Shown one piece after another: positions 49,889-61,377 of a stretch of 64,000 nt of DNA. The notes under the pieces were generated by a model. The model worked only from the letters and a program-made list of their open reading frames with translations. It had not been told where the DNA came from and ran no database searches. This DNA is from Hymenopellis radicata (taxonomy: Eukaryota; Basidiomycota; Agaricomycetes; Agaricales; Physalacriaceae): contig JADNRX010000030.1 in NCBI GenBank assembly GCA_015501595.1, forward strand, positions 1 through 64,000, read 5' to 3'. Position numbers and translations under genes: made by a program. Every line of letters starts with the position of its first letter. The first letter of the stretch is position 1.

Positions 49889-52800
49889 ATGTCTCTTCCA
49901 GCAGACGTTGCCAACGCGCTTCCTACCGTCGAGAAAGCCTCGCCGACTCGTAGCGACTCGTACGACGACGAGAAGGCCTCGGTGAAGGGTATCGGTATCG
50001 ACGAGAAGGGCCTTCCCGTGAGCACGACGTGGTTTCCTGGTGATGTGTTCGAAGAAGTTCGTGAAATCGACCTGGGGACTGACGGGAAGGAGAGGCCGAT
50101 AGGTTCGCTAAACGAGATTTCGCCTCAGCTTGACTTACACCGTCTGTTCCAGAGACTGCCGAAGATTGGTCGCTACGTCTCATTTCTTTGGACGATGACC
50201 CGACTCTTCCTGTCTGGACATTCCGCCTCTGGTTCTGCGCTCTCGGACTCTCATGCTTTGGTGCCGTCCTCAGTCAAATTTTCGTAAGGCTTCCATGTGC
50301 ATACTTTAGACTAAGTCGCTGACGATATTAAAGGCTTTCCGCCCACAAACGGTTTACGTCTCCCAGCTTTTCCTACAGACCGCAGGGTACGGCCTTGGTC
50401 GCCTGTTGCAGGAGATCATTCCTGGCCCAGGCGCGCGGCTGACATTTTTGCGAACACCTGATAACGCCTTCTGGCGATTCATGAATCCCGGCCCATTTAA
50501 CATCAAGGAGCATGTTGGCACTTTGATCATGAGCGCCGCCGCCACTCACGGGGCGCTCGCCATTAGCATTTTTACGGCTGATGATCTGTTCTACGGGTTC
50601 CAGCCTAATCCCGCGATCGCGATATTCACGCTGTTGGGTAGTCAGCTGCTAGGATATGGACTCGCTGGTATGCCTACCATATGCTACCATAACGAGACGC
50701 TGATAACAATGCTAGGCATGATGCGCTCGTTCTTGGTTTACCCGACCTATATCGTATTTCCTAACGTCATGCCTACTGTTCAGATGTTCGACGTTCTTCA
50801 TCGCAGCACCGACAACTTTCTGCAGAAGAAGCGAATCAAGTTCTTTTGGGTTCTCTTCGTAGGCATCTGTGAGTACTCGTACATGATTGGAGAGTTGTGA
50901 AGCCGATTACCTCTTTAGTCTTCTGGGAGTGGATACCAGAGTATATCGCGCCCTTGATGACCGGGTTCTCTATCTTCTGTCTCGCACGAAGGGACAGCGC
51001 CTGGGTCACGCGTATATTCGGTGGTGCAGCTGGTAACGAAGGTCTAGGCCTCTTCTCTCTATGCTTCGACTGGAATTACGTTGGCTCCGGAGGGTCGGCT
51101 TATGGGGCGCTCTTCCAGCCTTTGCACACTCAACTGTCATTGTATGTTGGTGTCTTGATTTGCATGTAAGTTTTCGTCCGGTATCCTTCAGACTGTCCGT
51201 CTAATCTCACTCGCCACAGCTTGAGTTTTGCTAGTGTCTACGCCAATAATGTCTGGAATGCCCAGAACTTCCCATTCCTTTCGCAGGTTAGTGCCAGGGC
51301 ATCTCATTACAGATTTGACCAACTCACGCACATCGCCCCAGCTCCTTTTCTACGCGAACGGCACAGAATACGATCAGACACTCATTCTGAATGATGACTA
51401 TAGTGTCAATGCCACGAAATTGGCTGAACAGGGACTTCCCTGGTTCGCGTCTACCCAGGTTGTGACTAAGATTGGCTCCAGTCTGGCTTTCGGCGCAACC
51501 GTCACTCACATGATTATTTGGAACGGCAAACAAGTATGGGACGCGATCAAGACTGCCGGGCCGGTGATGTCCAGGATGGTGTGTGGCGCAGTTTCATGTC
51601 GGAACATTCGGATGTCTAACGACTTACAGCGCACTACGAGAAGATGAAGGTCTATAAGGAAGTCCCTATGTGGTGGTATATACTCATGTTCGTGTCGTCC
51701 ATTGCGATGGCATTGGCGACCAATTATACTGGAGAAGCCCAACTGCCTTGGTATGTTTTCAGTTGCCATCGTCATTCCAACTAAATCTTTCCAGGTGGGC
51801 GTTCTTTATCGCCGTTGGCTTTGCGGCCATCTTTTTGCCTATCATATCGACTCTATATGCCATTTTATGGTGAGTGAGAAATTGAGGTTTCTTCCGACGC
51901 GGAGCTCTCAAGACCGTACGATAGTTACGTTCCGGGAACTGAGGACATTGCCCAAGTGATTCGCTTGTCTACTTTCCCCATTGACAAACAGCTCATGCCT
52001 TTCTTAGATGCTCGGTGCTGCGCTCATCCCTGGCAAACCTCACGCGAACATGTACTTCACGATGGTATGAGTGGAATCTAGCAGCCGAGGCCTATCTAAT
52101 TTGAATCCAGTATGCGTACAACAGTACCGAGCAAGGCCGGTCGATGACTCGCGACCTGAAGATTGGTCAATACACCAAGCTTCCGCCGCGTGTTACCTTC
52201 ACCATGTACGTTGCTTCGGCCAGCGTTGAGCTGAACTCACAAGCATTTGGTCAGGCAATGCCTCGGTGCAGTCGTAGGAGCGATTCTCAACTACGTGATC
52301 ATGAAGATTGTCGTCTCAGCCAACCGGGATATTCTGCTTAGTGTCCAAGGAACGAACGTCTGGTCGGGCGCTAGCGTACAGTCATTCAACAGGTCCGCTG
52401 TGCTTTTTACTGGGATTTCTTTCAATGTTGACATGGTACAATGACTGTAGCAACGCCGTCACTTGGGGTGGTTTGGCACGCGACTTATACAGTCCATCTG
52501 GACGATATGGTGTATGTTCCATCTAATCACCGACCAGACAGCTGCTCATTGAAACCTACAGATGGTCCCGATGTCCATCCTCGTCGGCCTTGCGGTCCCG
52601 ATTCCTTTCTGGCTCCTCCATCGCAAATATCCCAAGGGGAACTTTGACAAGGTCATCACGCCCATGATCTGCACTCAAATTGGGTACATGTCTGGAGGAA
52701 TCAACTCTGCACTCTTTGCGACGTTCATCCTGTGCTGTATCAGTCAGTTTTGGATCAGGAAGTATCATCCTGGCTGGTTCAGAAAGTACAACTTTTTGAT

Positions 52801-52995
52801 GTCTGCTGCTTTGGATGGAGGTACCGAAGTCATGGTATTTGTTTACAGTTTTGCGGTACGTTTCGATATCCACTGCTCTTGAATTGAATTGATCAATATG
52901 ACTAGGTCGGCGGTGCGGGAGGACGAGTTGTGAACATGCCCACTTGGGCACTCAATCCCACTGGGAATCCCGACTATTGCAAGAGACTGACGTGA
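49889..52995 (+). CDS. Oligopeptide transporter (OPT family)
   Basis: A proton-coupled transporter of small peptides or related molecules at the plasma membrane, with many spans. The cytosolic start MSLPADVANALPTVEKAS is acidic, and the membrane part begins DDPTLPVWTFRLWFCALGL. Family blocks are visible: NPGPFNIKEHVGTLIMSAAAT, LGSQLLGYGLAGM, GLGLFSLCFDWNYVGSGGSAYGALFQP, IPGKPHANMYFTM and RSMTRDLKIGQYTKLPPRVTF. The C-terminal block VGGAGGRVVNMPTWALNPTGNPDYC ends at TGA 52993. It has more than ten exons and about 800 residues. The substrate is not known. Confidence 0.9.
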
Positions 52996-53257
52996 GGCCC
53001 AATGCCGGCGCCGTTTGAAAATTTGTATGAATGTTTAAAGTACCTGATTGTCTTGGGTGAACTAAGTTGTTGTACTACATGAACAAACCCCGAGGTGGTA
53101 AAACAAGTTGAGGCCCGCATGGCGGCATACTACTACTGCCTGCAATTGTCGTATTATCAACAGCGATTAGCAACAACCCGTATTTGTTGGGCCACATCGG
53201 TTAGTCGCCAGTGTGCAATGTAGTATGTACCTGGGCCCTGGCAGCCTGGCGGCCCTG
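52996..53257. other. Spacer before the MITE stack
   Basis: OPT 3' flank; no feature seen. Confidence 0.4.
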
Positions 53258-53649
53258 TAGGGTTGCGCAGGATACCTCGAATATCGCGCCGTTGGATATT
53301 TAACCGGTTAATAACGGTTAATAACCGGGTTATTAACTCCCCCGCCGAGAGATAAGTTTTGGGCGGTTTAATAACCTATCACATGATGCAATCATGTGAG
53401 CAGGCGGGCACGTCGGGGCGAAATCGGTGAGGGGGAGGGTGATTTTTAGGCCAGAGGGCCAGTGATGAGCCACTAGACCACATAATTCATCAGAAGATCA
53501 GTAGAACTCAAATTAGAAGATTTTGAAGCCACTGGACAGGTCTCTGAGGGCCTGAGAAGACAATTTTGCTTCAGACCGCGAAAATGCGCCACATTGCATC
53601 ACGTGTGCGGTTAATAACACACCCCAAAATGGGGGTATACTGTAGTATT

Positions 53650-53869
53650 TCAATCAATTCGTTGGTCACAGGTCACAAGGACATGTGAACCGACGAAATG
53701 TCACAAGTGTCACCGAAAATTTTGCAAAAAAGACCCTGGCGGGCCCCCGCCGTCCTCCCGACGCGGCTCCGCCGCGTCGGCAATTACCAAATAAGGGAAT
53801 CTGACGAAACGAAAATTTCGTCGCACCGGTCACAGGTCACACGGTGCGACGAATTGAACGAAATTGTAC
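53650..53869. mobile_element. Small insertion inside the family-B-like MITE
   Basis: About 220 bp between two AGTATT copies (53644-53649, 53870-53875). Ends are imperfect inverted repeats (TTTCAATCAATTCGT against TTTCGTTCAATTCGT). GGTCACAGGTCAC occurs near both ends. The core has a GC-rich palindrome (CCGACGCGGCTCCGCCGCGTCGG region, 53758-53780). Exact borders are uncertain. Confidence 0.5.
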
Positions 53870-53901
53870 AGTATTCCGCCGTGGTTACTAACCGCCTCGG
53901 A

Positions 53902-54232
53902 TAGGGTGGTGCAGTAAACCCTAGGTTTTGATACACCTCGGGTTTACTGCGGTTATTAACGGTATTGATACAGTATTGAAACTGTTGGGGTCGGGAGGTA
54001 GGTTTCGATACCAGCACGTGATCGCTTCACGTGACGGCGCGCTGGCGTTCAGAGAAGCTGATAGTCGCGGGACAAAGGCGGGATGAGGGCGGCGCACCGC
54101 TGCGCCACATCACGTGGTCACAATCACGTGCCGGTATCGAAACCGTTAGAAACGGTTTCAAAACTAAGGCCTCCCGGGGGTCGTTATCAATACCGTTACT
54201 AACACCCCCCGGAGGTTTACTGCACCACCCTA
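53902..54232. mobile_element. hAT-type MITE, family D, nested in the stack
   Basis: A 331-bp element with ends TAGGGTGGTGCAGTAAACC and GGTTTACTGCACCACCCTA. It is flanked by a perfect 8-bp duplication GCCTCGGA (53894-53901, 54233-54240). Its subterminal word is CGGTATTGATAC or GGTTTCGATACC, and CACGTGA palindromes flank the centre. Confidence 0.88.
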
Positions 54233-54306
54233 GCCTCGGACCCCGGGGCCCGGAGGTTTACTGCGCCACCCTAGAGAAAAAAACAATATGGATATGCCAG
54301 AAGACA

Positions 54307-54396
54307 ACCCCCGGCGGGACTCGAACCCGCAACCTCCAGATCCCATCGCTACGAGTCTATAGAAGTCTGACGTCATAACCATTAGACAACGGGGGC
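54307..54396 (-). tRNA. tRNA-Arg(TCT) with intron, copy 1
   Basis: Acceptor GCCCCCG pairs with CGGGGGT. The anticodon stem TCAGA/TCTGG encloses CTTCTA, so the anticodon is TCT. An intron of about 18 nt (agactcgtagcgatggg region) follows. B box GGTTCGAGTCC. A T7 run on this strand lies just beyond the 3' end (54276-54282), next to the end of the MITE stack. Confidence 0.92.
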
Positions 54397-54610
54397 TTGC
54401 GCATTAGTGCACTGCATAGCTCCAAGGTCCTTATCTGTCTTCCACATGTATGCTTCTCTACTCGTACTTCGTCGGATATTCTGGCTTTCAGCCGTTGAAA
54501 AAGGACATGAATATATTTGTATACCAAAACGTGTGAATTCCCCAAAACTATGCAAGTGTAAAATACAGTAGATAATGATAATGCCAATTTGTGCTATGCC
54601 AAGTCTTAGT

Positions 54611-56955
54611 CTATTGCCGTACCATGAATTTGTACGTAGAATAACCACCAACCAACGCGAAAGCGGCCAAACAGGCCACGATGGAGATAAACCACGCGTA
54701 CCCCTAAAGACCGTTGGTTCAAGACACCCCGCCAGATCAAAGAAAAAGACACGCACAGGGACATCTTGACCAGGAACGTGAACGTTCATCCCCAGAGACC
54801 TATCCACAATTTAGCAGACATTGGCGGGAGCCCAACGGAAACCTCACCGGTCACCAAGTTCATAGGGATGAGCACCGTACCAAGCGCAGTGAGTTTGGAA
54901 AGTACGTCGTTGATCTGGTTGTTCGCGTCCGTCATCTCGATAGAGATTTGCGCAAGATAATTCGAGTGCGAACGCGACAAAATCTTCTCGTAGTGGTTGA
55001 GATTCTGGGTCATCGTAATCAAATGGTCTTGAATATCAGAAAGATATAATCCCTAAAGTGACGGTCAGTAAGTGTTAAACAGAGAGTGGAATTGCACTTA
55101 CAATATCGGACGTGGGAGCAACCTGCCAGTTCTCATTGCACCTTTTCGCCAAACCCTTCACCACGTCCGCCTTGTTGCCCATTAGCCTAAGGAGGCCCAT
55201 GACCTTCTTTCTGCACGTTCCTATTCGCCGTAACATGTCGCTCTGCTCCGCCTCTTTCAATATGAGTACAAGCTCGTCTATGCTATCGACCTCGTATTCG
55301 ATGCTCTGAATGAGAGGACCAAAGGCATCAGTTATATCGTCGATGAGCGCATACGATATCCAATCAGAAGTGACGCTGATATAGTCCTTGAGCTGCTTGA
55401 TACGTCGGCGGACATTCTGCGGGTGCGGCGTTGGTCGGAAGTGAAACTGGGAAACATTTAGACTCTTTGTATGACTTGCAGCATAAGCAGAGCCTACCGA
55501 TAATGTACCTTCCCGGAACACTATGATATACATGTTAAGCGGTTCGAGATAGGTGGGGCTGTATTGATCCTGGTCGAAGCTACGGAAACAGACCAAATAG
55601 TAGTTCCTGAAAAGCTCAATCTTCTCGCGAATTTCTTCCATTTGGATGTCTTCGGTAGTAAGGGGATGTATTTTGAAAACCTGGAAAACTCAGAACCGAG
55701 ACCACGGTGGGAAGAAGCGCATACCTTGCTCAGTATCTTCATTTCCTCATCCGTCGGGCTCTGCACGTCAAGCCACCATGTGGAACCCTCCGAATCATCG
55801 TTCGCTCCTCCAGCACCCTTCTCATGTGGGAAATAACCATGACTGATTGATCGTTGGGGAATGCGCGCATTTGTGAACATAGAAGGAGGCTCCTGGGGGG
55901 AAGCTGACGACTTGAGGCCTGTGAAAAGGTCCTGGAAAGTTTGGCCCTCCGCCGGTAGCTCACTAAGGCTACGGGCATGTATGGTAGCGGAGAGCGCATT
56001 TGAATAGAAGGAGAAGCGATACGGTCGGTCATGACCGATGTTATGTGCACCGTATGTTGGTCCCGAGGAGGGTAGAATTGGCAGATCGTCAGTAGAAGAT
56101 GCGCCCGTTCCGCCCAGCATGTTTAATCGACCGGGACTAGACGATGTAAAGATGCCTGCATTGCCCTCGAACAACGCAAGCTTTTTTCCGGCACCTTTGC
56201 GCATACGGGGATTAGAGTTGCTCTGGCTCAATTTGCGCTGCCGGGAACGTGGAGTGGGAATGGTGAAGGCAGAAGGCCCATCCGAGGGCTCTTCTGGCGG
56301 CGCTCCTGATGCAGATGCGCGAGGCGGGGGGATGACGAACTTTGTCGTCGTAGGCGATGTTATTCCAAGATTTGTCTTCTCGACCTCAGCAAAGTCCTCC
56401 ATAACGGAGAAATCGAACTGCGAACGGAGGCGTTCGCCTGGTAGGAAGGTAGAGCAAACACGGAGGCGCTAGGATGTTCGCCAGTGTCGCCTAGAGATAC
56501 CAGAAGAGCTGGGTCCTGTCCTGGATGAACGTGTGGACCGCGTAAATCGACGAGTGACGGCTGGCGTGTGAAGTCTCTGTCTATAATATCCGCCGTCGAC
56601 GCCATGGTACATCTCCCCGTGCAATGTGCATTTCTTCCTCTTCGTGAGGCGACAGCGCTGAGATGGGGTGGAATGTGTCTTCGGACGTTGTTGGGTGCTC
56701 GTACGGCGACGAGGAAGGCGACACAGTCGCGGTTTCTCGCCGTGCCCTCGAGAGGTGCATGGCCATATCCACGTCCATGGTGCGTTGTCGTTCTCTAATT
56801 TCTGGGTCATTAAGATCGTACGTGCGGATGAGTGTTGGCGAAAGCCGAGGTCGGTCATCGCTGGGACTGACGCTGTCCCGACGTCGCACGGGCGAACCAC
56901 CCCGTATCGAAGTGGGCGACGTCGACAGTATCGTGTCAGTCGGGGGCGAGCTCAT
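54611..56955 (-). CDS. CorA-type magnesium transporter (Alr/Mnr2 type)
   Basis: A membrane channel for Mg2+ of plasma membrane or vacuole. The N-terminus (MSSPPTDTILSTSPTSIRGG) is a long disordered Ser/Pro/Arg-rich region. The block RLRSQFDFSVMEDFAEVEK and, after it, FTIPTPRSRQRKLSQSNSNPRMRKG are typical of Mnr2. The CorA core follows: STWWLDVQSPTDEEMKILSK, HPLTTEDIQMEEIREKIELF, YYLVCFRSFDQD, long helices (DDITDAFGPLIQSIEYEVDSIDELV), then LTALGTVLIPMNLVTG and the GMNVHVPGQD signature. The last membrane helix ends GGYSTYKFMVRQ at TAG 54611. Intron positions in the first 400 bp are uncertain; one intron there would be only about 34 nt. Confidence 0.9.
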
Positions 56956-57144
56956 CGTTGGAGACAGTGACACAACAAAATCGAGACAAGGCCAAGATGA
57001 TCCGTCGGTGGCTGTGCACACCCAAAAAGAGTTCGCCACACGTTGAACTGTTGAAGCCACAACAGCAAAGTACAATCTAAAATTCAAGGATTACTCGAAG
57101 GATAATGTTACTACATATCTACAAAACACAACTCGGAATAAGGC

Positions 57145-60100
57145 TTATGATGTCGCCGCTCGACGATTCGTCCATGTCATATAAGGTTCTCTTGAGATAT
57201 CATACCCTGTATTGGTCTTCGTGCGAGCACTCCGTCGTGCTTCTGGGAGTTTGGCATTGACCTGCAGATCCTACGAAACGCTCAGCGCGATTTGTGTCGA
57301 TAAAGTTCAATTACATACCGCCGTGCGTTTACGGATGCCACCAGCAATGTGCGACCACCACTTGGTTAATGCGGCTTTCAAAGTGACATCTCTTTGACCC
57401 TTGGGATTCAACCAAGCAACGAATTCCTCCAGCTGAAAGACATTCTCTTAGAAAGCAAATAACGGAGGAGCAGCCAACTCACCTCCTCCAAGTCAGAATA
57501 AGCAGCCCATTCGGTCGGACCTAGGATGCCATCCTCGCCTTCCTCTTCGAATCGACGCGCCTCGATGTCCTCTTCAGCTTGTCTCAGCCGTAGGAGGTCC
57601 GTATCCGTCTCGCTTGGTCCCTGTACGAATATTCTCCCAGTTCCATACTGACAAACACCACCACTTCCCAGCAGCGCTGCGGAGCCCAGCCCATCAAACC
57701 ACCATATGCGATTGTAAAACCGGTCGCGCCCCAAAGGTTTCACTCGGATGCCACCAAGCAGCTTCCGGAAATCACGCTCAATGCCCTCCAACCGACGCTC
57801 GACCTTGTTCAGCTCTTCATCGAGTCGTCTGTGTTCCGCCAATGCCTGCTTAGCCGAAGCCTGTTTGACTCGTGCAGCTTCGCGTTGCTTGGCTTGAGAC
57901 TGCATCTTCTGGCGCAAGTCCTTCTGCCGGGCAGTCTTCTTGGAAGCAGAAGGCGTGTCGGACGCGGCATCGGATCCGCCCACTTCGGAATCGCTGGGAT
58001 CCTGCATCACAACATCCTCATCAAGCGGAACGTCCTTCGTGTCAGGTAAAATAGTATTCATTTCCTCCGTCCTAATACACGTCAGAAATGTTCGACTCAG
58101 AGCTCAACTAGACTTACAATTGCTTCTTTGAACGATTCACCTCTATCTTCTCCTTCCGTAACGCAGTTAATTGCTCCTCACATGTTTCCATGTGGGCATG
58201 AATGGCCTTGCTTGAGATCGCAAGGTTCGTCATGAATGATATGATGGCTATTCTGTCTGCTGGGGGCAGACTCGGGTACCGTTCAGCCGGGTACGATGGA
58301 ACAGTATACAAGGATGGTGCGGGGGAGTGGGATCCGGATGCCTCTGAAGATGCTCGAGCTTGATCAGGTTCTGCAGGCGCAAATAGGAGCTTCGTCAGAA
58401 CCTCTCGTAGCCTCGGGAAATTGGCTACAGTTGCATGCTAAACGAAGAAGGCGGTGAGCAAACTTGTAGAAGAAAGAAACTTGTCACTGACATCCTTGAT
58501 GCAGCCTACAAGCGCGTCTTCCCAGCCTTGTCGGCCTTCAGCGAGCCGCAAAGGTACTCTTTCCCAGTTGTTTCCTATATCAGCCATTGCTGTAGTCAGA
58601 GTATCCGTGTCATTTCCCAGTACTAATGATTCGTCGTCATCTTGAATAAGGGACAGTACCGCACTATGTCGATGGAATGGAACTGTGCGAAGGTTATAGA
58701 TCAGAGTTGAGTGCACTTCTGCTAGGAGAGAGCATGGAGGATCATCAAGAGCATGCCGTATCCCGTGCTCGAATTCATCCAAAGTGAAGGTGGATAAATG
58801 AAGGGCTTGTCTGAAGATCATTAGCTCAGAAGATGTGAATCAGGAAACATAGCCTACCCGTAAACTACCAGGAAGTTCCAGCTCATGAGGAAAGCTTCAA
58901 ACACGCCAGGAGATTCGTTGAAGGGCAAAGCAGTGCGACTGGGGATCGGTTTCTGCACCTTCATGCCGGCTTTCTTGTCCTTGTCGGTCAATCTCACGTC
59001 CAAATCTTCGGTCGGATATCGGAGTGGCTTCTTCTTTTTCTTGTCCGCCGCTATGCGTTCAGCCTCTTCCTTGGCGATTCTCTGTTTCTCGGCTTTCTCC
59101 TGAGCATCGCGCTCTCTCTTTTCAGCTAAAAGATGAACAGTCAATAATAACCGGTACTGACGCACAAGTGGGACAGACCTCGTTCCTCTTGTGCAGGAGT
59201 CAGCTTCTTCTTTTTGGTAGGCGGTCCGTCTTTATCTTCCCAAACTTTCTTCCTCTTGTCAATTTCTCCTTTCTTGATGGTCTCGACGCCACGACGGGTC
59301 TCTTCGGGCATGTCAGAATTCACGCCATAACGTCTCGCAATGGCACTCTTGACAGTCCAGGGAGAGGCGACAGCTGCATCGCGATCGACACAGTCGCGTA
59401 TGAAGCGTCGAAGGATTGATTTAGAAAAGGTCAAACGGTCGCGACTGCACATGTATAAGCATGAAGCGCCGGTAGTTGAAAGTCTGTAGCACATACCTCA
59501 TCAAGTGGCAAGTCACTTCCATGAGACTACCAATCGCCTCGTCCGCTCTTGCCTTGTCCTGGGACGTTTTTGCCTTGTCATGACTTTTATCTCTTTCAGG
59601 CTCTGTAATAAGAACCCAATAAAAGTAGCGATCTGGGGGGTCTCGGGCGTTAAAGTCTTTGGCAGGAATCTTGAGGTCTCCGGTGATAACATGCGGTTCT
59701 TCCAATTCCGCCCGGGGAGAATCTGACCCCTGCCGCGTCTCTTTGCGCGAATCTCTCGCGTTGACATCGTCGTAATACTTGGGTGTGTACACTGTATCAA
59801 CAGTGCCATAAAACCTAAGCGATGGATGAGAAACTGTGGCGACCTCGAGATGGAAATGAGACATACTTCCTGCCAGTAAGATCGACGACGACCTCTGGAA
59901 AAATATTCAGTCCACGGAGCAACTGCTGAGCATTACGCGACTCACTTTCACCCTGGAAGTAACGGTCTTTAAATCGCTCATAAACAGCTTCAACAAGATG
60001 GTCTAAGCGACCAACGACCTCTGCATAACAATCAGGACATCTGTGAGAACAACAGGACGCGACAAAGACATACGCCATTGGACTGCCTTGAGGATCGCGG

Positions 60101-60429
60101 GCTTAAGAGGCGTAGAGAAGCGAGAGTGAAGTGTCCGAGCCTCCTGGCGTTCGCTTTCGAGTGCTTGGAAATAGTCAAGACCACTCTTGCCAGTGACTTC
60201 ACATTGGAACTGTTTTAGTCGGTAGAAAGACATACGTGCGGCATATGCCCTGTGAGATATTAGAAAAGGATGGGCACAGGGGAAATTGGGCACGCAACTC
60301 GTATGTCTCGAAGATCTCGCCAGTTTGTTTGAGAAAGAAAACATCTCTCTTCGGGTTTGTCTTGAGGCACTCGAGTAGCTCATCGGATGGCTGGGTGAGC
60401 ACTACCCGCTTGCGTCGGCAAGTGGGCAT
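57145..60429 (-). CDS. ITC1: WAC/DDT-domain chromatin-remodelling subunit (Itc1-like)
   Basis: Itc1/ACF1 proteins are the partners of the ISWI ATPase in nucleosome spacing. The WAC domain starts the protein (MPTCRRKRVVLTQPSDELLECL ... RDVFFLKQTGEIFETYE, then RLKQFQCEVTGKSGLDYFQAL). Lys-rich linkers follow (TKKKKLTPAQEE; AEKRERDAQEKAEKQRIAKEEAER). The DDT domain is around PFNESPGVFEAFLMSWNFLVVYG. WHIM-type motifs near the C-terminus are GGIRVKPLGRDRFYNRIWWFDG and GPTEWAAYSDLEE. The end is RRSARTKTNTGYDIS ... YMTWTNRRAATS at TAA 57145, typical of the family. About ten exons, roughly 920 residues. Upstream tRNA-Arg at 61043. Confidence 0.92.
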
Positions 60430-61042
60430 GGAAGCGAATGCTGTGACGAAAGAGCAAAGACGACGACCAGCAGATGGGGCGGACGACGGAAAGAATGGCG
60501 GGGATGGAGGATAGAGGGTGCTCGATGGCCGGCGCGACGGTCGGAGGCGTCGAGGAAACGGGCGGAACCACGGTGGAGAGAGGGAGAGATACCGCTGATG
60601 GGAAGCAGGTAAAAGGGACCTGGTGGCTCACCGGACAGGCCCTAACAATTCCGTTTCTGAGGCCCGGCAGCTGCCACTGCCCTACACGTTACATTTGCTC
60701 CTCGCTCTGCTCTTGTTCCACTGCCCTTGCTATTCGTTTCTGCATTGTTGGGCGTTGCCACGCTCTCCCTACGTCCCTCGCAGCGCCTACATCACCGACA
60801 GAAGGCTGCAAATGCAAAGTAGACAAAATTGTCAAAAGCGTGACATCCTTTCTCTTGTTTTTCTCACAATTTATTTTTCCATTTTTCCAAGCTCGGAGCG
60901 TACTGTTCTACGCGCCATTTCTTCTACATCCTCGGCAGCGTGCAGACTTGAATACAAGCGATGTTGTTCATCTCTGAGACCTTGAATGAAGGAAAGACAT
61001 AAACCCTGGATGACCGAACGTCACCTCTGGAGTGACATTCAA
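60430..61042. other. Intergenic region between ITC1 and tRNA-Arg
   Basis: Divergent promoter region, T-rich near 60850-60900. No ORF with family features. Confidence 0.45.
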
Positions 61043-61127
61043 GCCCCCGTTGTCTAATGGTTATGACGTCAGACTTCTATCCACGTGGCATTATCTGGAG
61101 GTTGCGGGTTCGAGTCCCGCCGGGGGT
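61043..61127 (+). tRNA. tRNA-Arg(TCT) with intron, copy 2
   Basis: Mature sequence matches the copy at 54307-54396 at every position I compared, but the intron (tccacgtggcatta, about 13-14 nt) differs. A T9 terminator follows at about 61150. No MITE lies downstream; the matching zone is an empty AT-rich sequence. Confidence 0.93.
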
Positions 61128-61377
61128 TCTATGTGGCGTATATATGTGGTTTTTTTTTCTCTCCGTGATTAGATTTATTAGATTCTAATTTCTAATTTCT
61201 GAGCGGGGCTGCGGGCAACTTGAATTTTATGCCACAATTATTCTAAGCTGAGTACGCAGCGACTGAGCGGGTTATGATTCTGAAGATCGGTCCGGGTCTC
61301 GGACCGAAATCAAGCTCGAAAAATTTGGCGTTTACCTCCTCACCATTTCCTGTCTGCTATACCTCGTAAAACGTTCC

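Larger units (their letters stand above)
53258..54273. mobile_element. Composite MITE stack (family-B-like outer element with two insertions)
   Basis: From 53258 (TAGGGTTGCGCAGGATACC) to about 53893 the sequence matches the complement of the family B element at 35237-35698 over most of its length (for example GAGCCACTAGACCACATA and CCGCCGTGGTTACTAACCG). It is interrupted at 53650-53869 by one insert and at 53902-54232 by another. After them the right end is ccccgggg...TTTACTGCGCCACCCTA, which is family-A-like and not the family B end. I found no target duplication for the outer pair of ends, so the outer element is chimeric or two elements are joined. Confidence 0.75.
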
